Assembly: GCA_021825365.1 (NCBI GenBank)
Contig: JAKAHR010000017.1
Coordinates: 1 to 64,000, forward strand
Direction: 5' to 3'
DNA from: Nitrospirota bacterium
GTDB taxonomy: Bacteria > Nitrospirota > Thermodesulfovibrionia > Thermodesulfovibrionales > UBA6898
DNA length: 64,000 bases
The notes under the pieces are model-generated. The model was not told the DNA's origin and did no database searches. It saw only the letters and a program-made list of their open reading frames with translations. The translations under genes were made by a program, and so were the position numbers. Positions 31,573-42,483 of the stretch are shown here, piece after piece (positions within the stretch are counted from its first letter, which is position 1; every line of letters starts with the position of its first letter).

Positions 31573-32202
31573 ATGAATATCGGGATTATCGGGTCCGGAA
31601 GGATGGGGAGCGGACTCGGCAAGATCTGGTCGAAGAAACACCGCATCTATTTCAGTTACTCCCGTGATTACGAGAAACTCAAGGCCCTCGCCCACTCCTG
31701 CCTCGATGCCCGGGCCGCAACACCGGCGGAGGCTGTTGCCGCCTCTGAGGTGGTGCTGCTGGCAACCCCCTGGTCCGCTGTTACCGAGGCCCTCGGGAAG
31801 GCGGGGACGCTGGACGGCAAGGTGCTCATCGACTGTACAAACCCGCTGCTCCCGGACCTGGGCGGACTTTCCCTCGGCCTGACCACCTCGGCTGCGGAAG
31901 AGATCGCAAAGATGGCTCACGGTGCACTGGTGGTCAAGGCGTTCAACACCGCCTTCGCCGAGATATATCACACGGAATCAAGGCTTTTCGGCTCGCGCCG
32001 CCTGACGATGTTTTACTGCGGGGATCACAAACAGGCAAAGGCCACCGTCGCCCGGCTCATTAACGAGGCCGGGTTTGATCCCATCGATGCCGGTCCCCTC
32101 ACCTCTGCCCGCCAGCTCGAACCCCTCGCCATGCTCATGATACAGCTGGGGTACGGAATGGGCATGGGAACAAACATCGGAATAAGTCTCATCCGCCGTT
32201 AA
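31573..32202 (+). CDS. F420-dependent NADP oxidoreductase-like (Rossmann) protein
   Basis: 209 aa. The N-terminal 'NIGIIGSGRMGSGLGKIW' is a GxGxxG dinucleotide site, 'LATPWSAVTEAL' and 'DCTNPLLPD' follow, and 'KAFNT' is the conserved substrate-side motif of the NADP:F420 oxidoreductase-like family. Many bacterial members do not use F420 but act as NADP-linked metalloreductases or dinucleotide reductases; the cofactor partner cannot be told here. ATG 31573 has aagga 7 bases upstream. It stands alone and converges on the P-type ATPase gene. Confidence 0.8.
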   Translation: MNIGIIGSGRMGSGLGKIWSKKHRIYFSYSRDYEKLKALAHSCLDARAATPAEAVAASEVVLLATPWSAVTEALGKAGTLDGKVLIDCTNPLLPDLGGLSLGLTTSAAEEIAKMAHGALVVKAFNTAFAEIYHTESRLFGSRRLTMFYCGDHKQAKATVARLINEAGFDPIDAGPLTSARQLEPLAMLMIQLGYGMGMGTNIGISLIRR

Positions 32203-32239
32203 GGCGCGTCCTTCGTCTGCTCCGCAAAGACGCCGGCAT

Positions 32240-34900
32240 CTATCGTCGGGACCGCGCGAGGGCTTTTCTTGTCTCCTCAGCAAAGAAGAGCAGGAAGGCG
32301 AAAGGCAAAAGGACCAGCCATATATGCAATGAAACAGGCGAGGTCGAGAATATCCGGTTGCCGCACGGATGATAGACGATGAAAAGGTGAAGGCAGAACT
32401 CAAAGGCGATGCCGATGAAGATAGCCCGGTTCGTGAAAAGACCGAGGCTGAACACGGATTCTTTCGACGACCTGCAGGCAAAGACATTGCCCGCCTGGGT
32501 TATGATGATCGCGGTCAGGCAGGCTGTTGTCGCCTGTACATAGACCGCATGATCGGGCGGAAGCATAGTCCCGGCGTTCCAGCCCCCTCTGTTCATCACA
32601 TAGAAGAACCCGAACATACATGCCACCGCCTCGATGGGACCGAGGAAGAGGTAGGCGCGGGAAATAACCGAATAATCGAGGAGTCTTTCATTCCTCCTCC
32701 TGGGCGGCTGTTTCATGACTGAAGGCGTCGGTCTTTCCGTGCCGAGCGCAAGGGCGGGGAGCATGTCCGTGCCGAGGTCTACCGCAAGGATCTGCATGAT
32801 CGTAAGCGGCAAGGGGATCTTCAGCAGGATATAGGCAAGATAGGGCACCGCCTCGGGAATGTTCGATGCAAAAATGTAGGTGAGAAACTTTTTGATGTTC
32901 TCGTACACCGCCCTGCCCTCCTCAACGGCATTGACTATGGTGGCAAAGTTATCGTCAAGGAGGATCATGTCAGAGGCCTCTTTTGCCACGTCGGTCCCGG
33001 CGACGCCCATGGATATGCCGATGTCGGCCTTCCTCAGAGCGGGAGCGTCATTTACACCGTCACCGGTCACCGCGACCCGCTCCCCTTCTTCCTGCAGGAC
33101 GGAGACGACGCGCATCTTGTGCTTTGGCGTCATGCGGGCAAAGATGATCTCTTTTTCGGAGAGCTTTTCCCTGAGCTCCCTGTCGCTCATCTTCACGAAA
33201 TCAGCCCCCTCGATAACAACCGGGGTTCCCCTGATAAGGGCTATCTCCCGCGCTATGGCGACTGCAGTCCTGCTGCCGTCGCCGGTGATCATGATCACCT
33301 TGATGCCCGCGCAATGGCATTTTTCGATCGCATCACGCACCTCCGGACGCGGCGGGTCCTCGAGCCCGACGAGACCGGCGAAGACAAGGTCTTCTTCGAG
33401 TGACGAGTCCTGACGGCACGGTTCATTGCCCGGTCGTTGCCCATCACTCTGTTTATACGCAAACGCCAGCACCCGTAATCCCCTGTCCATAAGCGCATGG
33501 TATGTTTCCATCACCCGCTGCCCGAACGCGTCGTCGATCTCCGTCTCGGCGCCGCTCTTCAGCGATCTGCTGCATAAAGGCAGGATGCTTTCCACGGCGC
33601 CTTTGGTGAAGACATATTTCCTGTCAGCAACCTTGTTCAGGGTCGTCATCATCTTTCTGTCGGAGTCAAAGGGGATCTCCTGGATGCGCGTTGCGCCGGG
33701 GTCGCCGATACGCTCTCTCGCAAGTTTCAGGAGCGCTGTTTCAGTCGGATCGCCCCTGTATTCATTGTCGGCAAAACGCGCATTATTGCACAGGAGCGCT
33801 GTCTGCGCAAGCATGTCCCCGGCCTGCGGATAAAAATCCGCCGTATCGATAATCTTATCGCCTTTCCATATCTTTGCCGCCGTCATCCGGTTTTGGGTGA
33901 GCGTGCCCGTCTTATCGGTGCAGATGACGGTCACACAACCCAGGGTCTCGACGGATGAAAGGTTCTTGATCAGGGCCTTCCGTCTTACCATCCGCTGACT
34001 TGCCATGGCGAGGGAAAGGGTGACGGTCGGCAGCATGCCCTCGGGGATGAGTGCGACCGTGATCCCGATGGCAAAAATAAAATTCTCCCAGAAGCTCCTC
34101 CCGATAAGCAGGCCGAGGCCAAAGAAGAATATGCCCACCAGTGCCGCGATGGTCGCCACGAGGCGCGTCGCCTTCACGATCTCTTTCTGGAGAGGGCTGA
34201 GGCCCGGTTCAACCGCGCTGGTCAGATGGGCTATCCTGCCGAACTCGGTCCCCATGCCGGTCGCAAAGACAAGCGCCTTGCCCGACCCGCTCGTTACCGT
34301 CGTGCCCGCAAAGACGATATTGGGGCTCTCCATCAGCTCACCCCCTGAAGGCAGATGATTTCTGAGGATGGGGTCCGACTCGCCCGTAAGAGAGGCATTG
34401 TTCACCTTCATCAGGGAGCTTTCTATCAACCGTGCATCGGCGGGTATCATGTCGCCTTCGGCAAGCAGGATGATATCGCCCGTCACAACCTCGCGCGAAT
34501 GGATTCTTCTTTCTCTCCCTTCCCTGATGACCCTCACATAAAAGGGCAGGAGTTTCTTCAGGGCCTCCAGAGCCTTTTCTGCCCGGTATTCCTGGATAAA
34601 CGTGAAGAGAGCGTTGATAAAGATAACGCCGATGATCGCGGCGCCGAGGGTCAACATGCCTTCTCCGGGATGCAGCCAGGCGGAAAGGAACGAGAGTCCG
34701 GCACCGATCCAGAGCAATATCGCCAGAAAATGAGTGAACTGTCCGAGGAAACGAAGGGAGAGGGATGTCCTCGCCACCGCACTTATCTCGTTGAGCCCGT
34801 TCTCTGACAGTCTCTTGGCAGCCTCCGCCTCAGAAAGTCCGTTCTCGGAGCTTACGAGCTGCCTGAGGGCATTCTCCTTCGAACGGGCGTTAATCTTCAT
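32240..34900 (-). CDS. P-type II cation-transporting ATPase
   Basis: 886 aa. The phosphorylation motif DKTGTLT (near residue 331), actuator TGES, hinge 'TGDGVNDAPALRKADIGI' and nucleotide-site 'KGA' are present, with ten predicted membrane helices (two pairs before the P-domain, six after). The segment 'PEGMLPTVTLSLAMASQRM..RKALIKNLSSVETLG..TVICTDKTGTLTQNRMT' is nearer to the P2C (Na,K/H,K-ATPase) consensus than to the calcium pumps, so Na+ or K+ transport is possible, but ion specificity cannot be settled by eye. It overlaps the end of the Usp gene upstream by 11 bases, so the two are cotranscribed. Confidence 0.88.
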   Translation of the reverse strand: MKINARSKENALRQLVSSENGLSEAEAAKRLSENGLNEISAVARTSLSLRFLGQFTHFLAILLWIGAGLSFLSAWLHPGEGMLTLGAAIIGVIFINALFTFIQEYRAEKALEALKKLLPFYVRVIREGRERRIHSREVVTGDIILLAEGDMIPADARLIESSLMKVNNASLTGESDPILRNHLPSGGELMESPNIVFAGTTVTSGSGKALVFATGMGTEFGRIAHLTSAVEPGLSPLQKEIVKATRLVATIAALVGIFFFGLGLLIGRSFWENFIFAIGITVALIPEGMLPTVTLSLAMASQRMVRRKALIKNLSSVETLGCVTVICTDKTGTLTQNRMTAAKIWKGDKIIDTADFYPQAGDMLAQTALLCNNARFADNEYRGDPTETALLKLARERIGDPGATRIQEIPFDSDRKMMTTLNKVADRKYVFTKGAVESILPLCSRSLKSGAETEIDDAFGQRVMETYHALMDRGLRVLAFAYKQSDGQRPGNEPCRQDSSLEEDLVFAGLVGLEDPPRPEVRDAIEKCHCAGIKVIMITGDGSRTAVAIAREIALIRGTPVVIEGADFVKMSDRELREKLSEKEIIFARMTPKHKMRVVSVLQEEGERVAVTGDGVNDAPALRKADIGISMGVAGTDVAKEASDMILLDDNFATIVNAVEEGRAVYENIKKFLTYIFASNIPEAVPYLAYILLKIPLPLTIMQILAVDLGTDMLPALALGTERPTPSVMKQPPRRRNERLLDYSVISRAYLFLGPIEAVACMFGFFYVMNRGGWNAGTMLPPDHAVYVQATTACLTAIIITQAGNVFACRSSKESVFSLGLFTNRAIFIGIAFEFCLHLFIVYHPCGNRIFSTSPVSLHIWLVLLPFAFLLFFAEETRKALARSRR

Positions 34901-35729
34901 GCCGCGGCTTCAGGATGATGAGATCGCAGGGTGTCTCCCGCAAAACTTCCTCAACAGGATTGCCCTTGATGAGGGATGTCAGCAGACTTCTTTCGCTCGC
35001 ACCCATGATGATCAGGTCGTGCCTTTTTGCGGCAGCCTCGATGGTTATGCTCCTGGCGGCCTTGCCCGGCAATAGTCTTCCCTCGTGTGCAATATCGTAT
35101 TTTCTCAGGTACTCCACGAACCCGGAGATGCCTTCGGGAAGCCTTTTTTCCCATTCATACGGAGTGAGATGAATCTCGCCGTGGAAGAACCTCGTAATCG
35201 GCTTTGTCGCGTGAAATACGACCACCTTCGCATCACAGCACTCTGCTATCTTTGAAGTGAAATAGGCCCTCTCCTTTATGTGGTCAATGCCTGCCTTCAG
35301 CGGCACAAGGATCTTGTGCGGATGAATCTTTCCCATGTGCACGACCCTCACGAGTGCCACGGAGCAGGGCAGTTGCAGGGAAAGCCTGCGTGTCACCGTG
35401 CCCGAGTAGAACCTCTTTTCGATGTCGCTCCTGCGCGTCGCGGCAAAGACGATATCGATTCCTTTGTGCCGGACTACGGCGCCGATTTCCCCGAGCGTAT
35501 CGCCGATTTTCGTTATGCTCCCGGCCGGCACTTCCAGAAGCTCCGCCTCGGTGATAAGCCTTTTCATCGCCTCCTCCGCCCTGACTACGCTTTCTTCCGG
35601 GGTCCCCTTTTCGGCGATAAAGCAGGTCAGGAACGAGGCTCCGCAGGATTTGGCAAGCCGCAGCGCATAGCGGCCCGCGACCTCTGAATTGATATGCTCA
35701 TTGACTGCTGCCAGGATCTTCCTGTACAT
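34890..35729 (-). CDS. Tandem-domain universal stress protein
   Basis: 279 aa with two UspA folds. The first spans about 1-138 ('KILAAVNEHINSEVAGRYALRLAKS'; its 'AATRRSDIEKRFYSGTVTRRLS' nucleotide loop is degenerate) and the second about 140-279, ending with the ATP-binding pattern 'MGASERSLLTSLIKGNPVEEVL'. It is cytoplasmic and probably binds ATP in the second domain. As the first gene in a two-gene transcript with a P-type ATPase, it may tune that pump to stress or energy state; this is inferred from position. The start at ATG 35729 lacks a strong ribosome site. Confidence 0.85.
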   Translation of the reverse strand: MYRKILAAVNEHINSEVAGRYALRLAKSCGASFLTCFIAEKGTPEESVVRAEEAMKRLITEAELLEVPAGSITKIGDTLGEIGAVVRHKGIDIVFAATRRSDIEKRFYSGTVTRRLSLQLPCSVALVRVVHMGKIHPHKILVPLKAGIDHIKERAYFTSKIAECCDAKVVVFHATKPITRFFHGEIHLTPYEWEKRLPEGISGFVEYLRKYDIAHEGRLLPGKAARSITIEAAAKRHDLIIMGASERSLLTSLIKGNPVEEVLRETPCDLIILKPRHED

Positions 35730-35827
35730 GTTACGTCCAGAATAGTATGAAAGATGATCAAACGCAAACTGTCATACAGGGCGCTTTTCGTATTATCGGT
35801 CGAATGCCGCTCCCGGGAAATCGGCGA

Positions 35828-35840
35828 TTTCACCGTGAAA
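35828..35840. promoter_or_regulatory. Palindrome TTTCACCGTGAAA upstream of usp/ATPase
   Basis: A perfect 6+1+6 inverted repeat about 100 bases before the usp start, in the 166-base gap behind the GH57 gene. The size suits a dimeric regulator. I know no regulator for this exact site, and chance is not excluded. Confidence 0.3.
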
Positions 35841-35895
35841 CATGCAGCCGATGAACAGGAGGAGGGTAGGGGCAGGATCCGGTGCAGCTGTTATA

Positions 35896-38067
35896 TCAGT
35901 ACCACATCATCGCCTCGAACTCGGGCGTAGGAACCGTGACGCTGATGTGACCCCTCCATGGGCACCGCTCGATCTCCTCGCTCCCCTTCCTGATCGAGAT
36001 GAAGAGATTGATCTCGTCCTTCTCCCTTGCCCCCAGGTCCGCGAAGGGGATACCGACCTCAAAGACATCAACTGCGGCGGCATCCGGAATCTCCTTGCGG
36101 AATATCCACTCCTCATTCGCCTGGTCGAAAAGCTCCGCCTTGATATTCTGCCCCGTCACCGGGCAGGTGATCCGTATCGGCCGCGGCCGGGAGGTGATGA
36201 TCGAAAAGGTTATCCCCTCCTCCAGCTCCGAAAACGGTATCCGGGGGTCAAGCCGCAGGAAAAGGCTGTCCTTGTTGAAACCATAATACACGGAGGTTAT
36301 GAGGCTTTCGGACTTATGCATGCTCCCGCCGGACTTCTTCACGTCCATCTGCGCGCCCTGATACCATTCGTAGTAGCTGCTGACGAGTCCGTCGATCTTC
36401 GGGCTGATGAAGCCCCTGATGGAAAGGGTCGGGGCCATGCCCCGGTCATGCCGGAGGATGGGGACGTAGAGCTCGGCGGGGACATCCCTGCCCATCTCCC
36501 TGAAGACCTTCATGAGATTGGACCTGAATAGTTCGTCGAATTCCTCCTGCGTCTCGGTGGTATGTTCGTCGCCGTACCACCAGTTCCAGTCAGACCCCTC
36601 GGCAGCGTACAGCGCCTTCCACGCCCCCGAGGTATCGGCGCCGGGGGTCTGGCGCTGGAATTCGTCAAGCTTCTCCCGGGTGTTGGTGAGGTAGTCCCAT
36701 GACAGGTTGTCTTCCTCGTGTCCTATCCAAATGCCATAGTTGGCGTTAATCCAGGAGCCCGGGTGGAGCCTTTCAAGGCGGTCGCCGCGGGAGTAGGTAT
36801 CGAGGTACTCCGAGACCGTCACGGTCCTGAGCCGTTCGTCCCTTGAGATCGCCTCATAGAGGTACAGGAAGAAATCGCGGCCGTCGTTCTTGTAATGTTC
36901 CCAGGCATTTTCTCCGTCGAGGATGATCGATACCAGGTGCGGGCCAGAACGGGACCGGCGTATCCCGCGGAGGCGGCTGACGAGATCTTCCGCCGCCTTC
37001 CGGGCGTCCCACTGGGAGTAGACGAACCCGATGAGGTCTGACAGCACATGGTCCCTGAAAATGATCGAAACATCCTCGTAGCGGTACGGACGATAGAGGA
37101 CATCCGGCTCCGTGAGATTGCCGGCCCCATCCCTGAACCTCCTGTTGATGGAATTCGCGAGCACGCCCTCGTCCGTAGCCACCCAGCGGACACCCTTGCG
37201 GCCCATCATCCTGACCACCTCTTCGCTCACCGAGCCCTCGGACGGCCACATGCCGGCCGGCCGGAATCCGAAGATGGACTCGAAATACTGCAGGCCGTCA
37301 TCCGTCTGGCGTTCCGCGTCCTCGGGATGGGCGAAGCGCCGCATGGGCAACCGAACCTGCGGCATCGCCACCCGTGCAATATCGGTATTGCAAAGAAGCG
37401 GCAGGATGGGATGATAATAGGGCGAACAGGACAGCTCGATCTGGCCTCCTGTTGCCATCTCCCGGTATGCGGGGATGATCCGTCCGACAATCTCCATCTG
37501 TTTGTCGAGAAGGGTCTGTTTGTCCTCTTCCGTGAAGCCGCGGCCCCGTTCGACAAGAGACTTCAGGAAGGCGTCATTTTCACGGAAAAGAGGATCGATC
37601 CAGCAGAGGTTGAAGAAGACCTGCAGGTCGAGGAAATCGCCGGCGGAGAAATACCGGGCAGCGCGCACCAGGTCGCTCTTGACGAGGCGCGTGCCCCGTT
37701 TTACGAGGAGTTCATAATACCGGGGGAACGGCCTGATCATGTTGTCCCAGTGGGCGAGGAAGAAGTTTTCGAGGATGAATATCTTCTCGTCCTCCGTCAG
37801 GTCAGCGGGCCTCTTCCTGCTGAGGGTAAGGTAGATATCGCCGGCATTCTTATCGGTATAGTCGATGATCTGGTCGAGCAGGGACGGCACGAGGTTGAAG
37901 GTCTGCCTGATCCGCGGGAAGTCTTTCAGGATCAGCGCCATGTCGAGATAGTCCTTGGTGCCGTGCAATCGCACCCACGGCAGCCGGTAGATACCGGTCA
38001 GGGGGTCCCTGTACAGCGGCTGGTGCATATGCCACAGGAAGGCAATACAGAGGGGGTTATCGCTCAT
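35896..38067 (-). CDS. Glycoside hydrolase family 57 enzyme
   Basis: 723 aa. 'CIAFLWHMHQPLY' is GH57 motif 1. Further conserved segments are 'SCSPYYHPILPLL' (motif 2, with HPILP), 'GMWPSEGSVSEEVV' (motif 3, with the probable nucleophile Glu) and 'RWVATDEGVL' (motif 4, with the acid Asp). Residues about 540-723 form an extra beta-rich domain of the kind found in DUF1925/alpha-amylase C-terminal regions. It should act on alpha-1,4/1,6-glucans such as glycogen, and no signal peptide is seen, so it is cytoplasmic. It overlaps the FtsB-like gene by 11 bases, at the end of the eno run. Confidence 0.88.
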   Translation of the reverse strand: MSDNPLCIAFLWHMHQPLYRDPLTGIYRLPWVRLHGTKDYLDMALILKDFPRIRQTFNLVPSLLDQIIDYTDKNAGDIYLTLSRKRPADLTEDEKIFILENFFLAHWDNMIRPFPRYYELLVKRGTRLVKSDLVRAARYFSAGDFLDLQVFFNLCWIDPLFRENDAFLKSLVERGRGFTEEDKQTLLDKQMEIVGRIIPAYREMATGGQIELSCSPYYHPILPLLCNTDIARVAMPQVRLPMRRFAHPEDAERQTDDGLQYFESIFGFRPAGMWPSEGSVSEEVVRMMGRKGVRWVATDEGVLANSINRRFRDGAGNLTEPDVLYRPYRYEDVSIIFRDHVLSDLIGFVYSQWDARKAAEDLVSRLRGIRRSRSGPHLVSIILDGENAWEHYKNDGRDFFLYLYEAISRDERLRTVTVSEYLDTYSRGDRLERLHPGSWINANYGIWIGHEEDNLSWDYLTNTREKLDEFQRQTPGADTSGAWKALYAAEGSDWNWWYGDEHTTETQEEFDELFRSNLMKVFREMGRDVPAELYVPILRHDRGMAPTLSIRGFISPKIDGLVSSYYEWYQGAQMDVKKSGGSMHKSESLITSVYYGFNKDSLFLRLDPRIPFSELEEGITFSIITSRPRPIRITCPVTGQNIKAELFDQANEEWIFRKEIPDAAAVDVFEVGIPFADLGAREKDEINLFISIRKGSEEIERCPWRGHISVTVPTPEFEAMMWY

Positions 38068-38379
38068 ACTGGAAGATATACTCGTCGGGTTTTGCCAGGC
38101 CGAATTCCTCCCGCGCCAGCTTCTCGCGGTAGAAGGGGTCTTCCTTGAGAAGCCGTATCTGCTCCCGGATCTGTTCGTTCTGCCTGCTCAGTTCCGTGAT
38201 CTGGAGCTGCAGATTCCTCTTCGTCCTCGTCAGCTCCATATACCGGAACAGCCCCGCGTCTCCGAAGAGCAGGCTGATGGACAGGTACAGGAAACCGAGG
38301 ATGACGACGGTGAAGAAGATGAGGCGCCGCTTCTTCATCTCGGTGACGACCTGCTTTCTCAGGAGGTGGTGAGTGCTCA

Positions 38380-38380
<1 letters not shown>
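38057..38380 (-). CDS. FtsB/DivIC-family septum protein
   Basis: 107 aa. A short basic cytoplasmic N-terminus is followed by one membrane helix (about 19-39), a coiled coil (about 46-82, 'ELTRTKRNLQLQITELSRQNEQI') and the family's 'EDPFYREKLAREEFGLAKPDEYIF' end. It takes part in the FtsB-FtsL-FtsQ complex that activates septal peptidoglycan synthesis in the periplasm. It follows eno by a TAATG overlap, the common eno-ftsB order in many bacteria. Confidence 0.9.
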
Positions 38381-39675
<1,295 letters not shown>

Positions 39676-39696
39676 TTATGTTCTTGAAAAAATCCG

Positions 39697-41079
39697 TCAG
39701 GATATGTACTGCCCCATCAGGTCCTCCACCCGCTTGAGGTCCAGTTCCTTCCCGTTGAGCTCTGACCGGTTCTCGATATGTCTGAGGGTCGTCTCAACAT
39801 AGATCTTGAAGTGGCGGACCCGCTCCATGACCTTCCGGAACCCGCTGCCACCGGCAGCGTCCCTCTTCAGACCGTTCATCTCGTTGAAGAAGTGGGCGAA
39901 CTCTTCGTAATCGTCATGCCGCAGGAGCCTGAACGTAAAGCTCTCAAAATATAACATATAGCTTCTGAGGGATTCAAAGACCCTGCCCCATTCCCGGACG
40001 TTCGTCTCCTTCTGTTCCAGCAGGCCCAGGAACCGGTGAAGCACGACGATATCCTCCCGAAGGCGTATCGACTGCTGCAGCTTCGTAACAAAACTCACGA
40101 AGATCGTCTCTCCCGCCGCCTCGGGCCTGAAATATTGCGTCAGCTGGACGATACTGTACTCGGTCAGGTTCTTGAGGATACCGTGGCTGTTTTCGATCCT
40201 GCCCCTGAAATGGGGCGACGCCTTCTTGCGGTGGATGTCCTTGAGTTCCTGGAGGAAGACCCGTCTGTTCTCCATGGTGAACTGGTACGAGACCGCCTTC
40301 AGGAGCATCTCGAGGTCAGGCTCCATCTGCTTCTTCAGCGACTTATCGAGAAAGGCCTGGAACATGGCGATCTCGGACCTCAGGAGGATGAGTATCACCA
40401 GGGAAGAGTTGAGGGAGACAGACCGCTGCGTGTCGATATCGACGAAGGCGAGGAACCGCAGCAGCCTGAAGAGATAGACGTAGATCACGGAGACGCATTT
40501 TCTGAGGTCCTTGTCGGGAATCTCCTTGATGATCTCGCGTATCTGATCATTGCCGATATGGTCGAACTCCGGGTTGGGGTCCCGGGTGAAGGGGTTGAAG
40601 TACCGGTTCTCCCTGATCTCCTTGTCCATCATGTGGCCTATGTTCATGAAGCTCATGTAAGAGATCGCGCCGGTGCGGATGAGATCGGATATGACGCCCT
40701 TCAGATTGATAAAGGAGTCATAGAGGAGATAGAGTCCCTTCTCCGGGGTGTCCTGCCGGTAAAGGCTCTCTCGCACCGCGTCCCTCCGGGCCGGGGAGAG
40801 GAACTTCGCCTCAGCGAATTTCTGGAACCAGTAGACGTTCTTCCTGTTTTCCGGGATAACCACTTCCAGGATCCCCAGGACGCGGAGGATCGTATCCCGG
40901 ATCGTGACCAGTTCGTCGTAGAAGTTCCTCGTGGTAAGGTCTTCGCTCGATGCGGTCAGGTTCTCGGAGGTAAAAAAACGGTCGAGCGCCCGGAGAAGGA
41001 CGTCCAGTTCAGAGAACAGAAGGCGGTTCGTCTTCCTCGATTCTGATACCCAGTCTCCCGGCTCTTCCTTCAGGACCAT
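39697..41079 (-). CDS. Large all-helical protein of unknown function
   Basis: 460 aa, predicted almost wholly alpha-helical, rich in Arg, Glu, Leu and Phe, with no signal peptide, no membrane helix and no catalytic motif I recognise. Segments such as 'YLFRLLRFLAFVDIDTQRSVSLNSSLVILILLRSEIAMFQAFLDKSLKK' suggest a helical bundle. The C-terminal 40 residues ('LRHIENRSELNGKELDLKRVEDLMGQYI') look like a terminal coiled coil. It lies 12 bases after lpdA and 42 bases before eno on one strand, so it is in the same transcript as central carbon genes. It is well conserved in codon use with its neighbours, which argues for a real resident gene. Confidence 0.75.
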   Translation of the reverse strand: MVLKEEPGDWVSESRKTNRLLFSELDVLLRALDRFFTSENLTASSEDLTTRNFYDELVTIRDTILRVLGILEVVIPENRKNVYWFQKFAEAKFLSPARRDAVRESLYRQDTPEKGLYLLYDSFINLKGVISDLIRTGAISYMSFMNIGHMMDKEIRENRYFNPFTRDPNPEFDHIGNDQIREIIKEIPDKDLRKCVSVIYVYLFRLLRFLAFVDIDTQRSVSLNSSLVILILLRSEIAMFQAFLDKSLKKQMEPDLEMLLKAVSYQFTMENRRVFLQELKDIHRKKASPHFRGRIENSHGILKNLTEYSIVQLTQYFRPEAAGETIFVSFVTKLQQSIRLREDIVVLHRFLGLLEQKETNVREWGRVFESLRSYMLYFESFTFRLLRHDDYEEFAHFFNEMNGLKRDAAGGSGFRKVMERVRHFKIYVETTLRHIENRSELNGKELDLKRVEDLMGQYIS

Positions 41080-41091
41080 GTATTCCCACTG

Positions 41092-42483
41092 TCACGCCGA
41101 CGGCTTTGGAACGTGAACCGCCTCTCCGTGTACGTCTTCGGCCGCCTCCCGGATGACTTCGGAGAGGGTCGGGTGCGCGTGGATGGTGTCGGCCACCTCC
41201 CGCGCGGTGCGGCCGGTCTGCATGGCGAAGGCGAGTTCATGGATCAGGTCCGAGGCATGCGCCCCGACAATATGTCCGCCCAGTATCCTGTCCGTTGAAG
41301 CGTCTGCGATGATCTTCGCAAAGCCGGTGATCTCGCCCATGACGTGAGACCTGCCGAGCGCCCGGTACTGTATCCGGCCGATGCGGTACGCAAGCCCCTG
41401 TTCCTTTGCCTGGTGCTCCCTGAGTCCCACGGAGGCTATCTCGGGAGAGGTAAAGATACAGGCCGGAACGACCCGGTAGTCGATCTTCGCGTCTCCGCCG
41501 TGCGCGTTCCGGGCTGCGACGACCCCTCCGGCTGATGCAATATGGGCGAGGAGGTTGACCCCGGTGACATCGCCGACCGCGTATATCCCCGGCACATTCG
41601 TCTCCATCCTGGCGTTCACCGTGATTTCGCCGCGGCTCCCCCTGCTGACGCCCGCTGACTCAAGGCCCAGGGCGTCGCTGTTGAAGGCCCTCCCGATCGA
41701 GACGAGCACCTTCTCGACGACGAGTTCCCTGCCCCCGGGCAGGAAGGCGTGCACCCCGTCGTCCCTCCGGTCGATCTTTTCGACGCCCGTCCCGGTGATA
41801 ACCCTGATATTCTTCTTCTTGAGCTCATGTTCCAGGAGGTCGGAGACCTCCTCGTCCTCGGTCGCAACGACCCTGCCGAGCATCTCGACCATGGTAACCT
41901 CGGTGCCCAGGGCAGAAAAAATGCAGGCGAACTCAGACCCGATCACCCCGGCGCCGATGATCAGCATGCTCTTCGGGATTTCGGTCAGCTCCAGCGCATC
42001 GGTGGAAGAAAGGATGTTCCTGCGGTCAAAGGGGAAGGCGGGGATCTGCGCGGGCCGCGATCCTGTCGCGATGATGATCCTGTCGGCGGAGACCGTCTCC
42101 CTGCTGCCGTCCTGTGCCGTCACTTCTATCGCACCCGCAGAGGTGAGCACCCCCCTGCCCGTCTTGAGGGTGACCCCCCAGCTCTTGAACAGCCCGCGGA
42201 TGCCCTTCACCTGGATGCCGACCACCTTGTTCTTGCGGTCCATGATCCGGGCGAGGTTCGGCGTCACCGTTCCGCTGAGTTCGATGCCGAATTTGTCCAT
42301 CTCCCGCGCCCGGGAAAGCAGTTCGCATGAGGTGACGATCGTCTTGGTGGGTATACAGCCCCAGTTGAGGCACACCCCTCCTACTTCAGCGTTCTCGATC
42401 ACCGTCACCTGCGCGCCGAGCCGGGCCGCCTTCAGGGCGGCGACATACCCGCCGGGACCGGCCCCCAGGACGGCAAGTTTCAC
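41092..42483 (-). CDS. lpdA: Dihydrolipoyl dehydrogenase
   Basis: 463 aa. The FAD site GAGPGGYVAALKAARLGA is at the N-terminus, the redox disulphide is in 'GGVCLNWGCIPTK', the NAD site in 'IGAGVIGSEFACIFSALG', and the C-terminal catalytic base in 'HAHPTLSE'. It reoxidises dihydrolipoyl groups with NAD+. It overlaps gcvH by four bases (ATGA), so the linked H protein is the obvious substrate; no glycine decarboxylase P or T gene is in the window. Confidence 0.95.
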   Translation of the reverse strand: MKLAVLGAGPGGYVAALKAARLGAQVTVIENAEVGGVCLNWGCIPTKTIVTSCELLSRAREMDKFGIELSGTVTPNLARIMDRKNKVVGIQVKGIRGLFKSWGVTLKTGRGVLTSAGAIEVTAQDGSRETVSADRIIIATGSRPAQIPAFPFDRRNILSSTDALELTEIPKSMLIIGAGVIGSEFACIFSALGTEVTMVEMLGRVVATEDEEVSDLLEHELKKKNIRVITGTGVEKIDRRDDGVHAFLPGGRELVVEKVLVSIGRAFNSDALGLESAGVSRGSRGEITVNARMETNVPGIYAVGDVTGVNLLAHIASAGGVVAARNAHGGDAKIDYRVVPACIFTSPEIASVGLREHQAKEQGLAYRIGRIQYRALGRSHVMGEITGFAKIIADASTDRILGGHIVGAHASDLIHELAFAMQTGRTAREVADTIHAHPTLSEVIREAAEDVHGEAVHVPKPSA

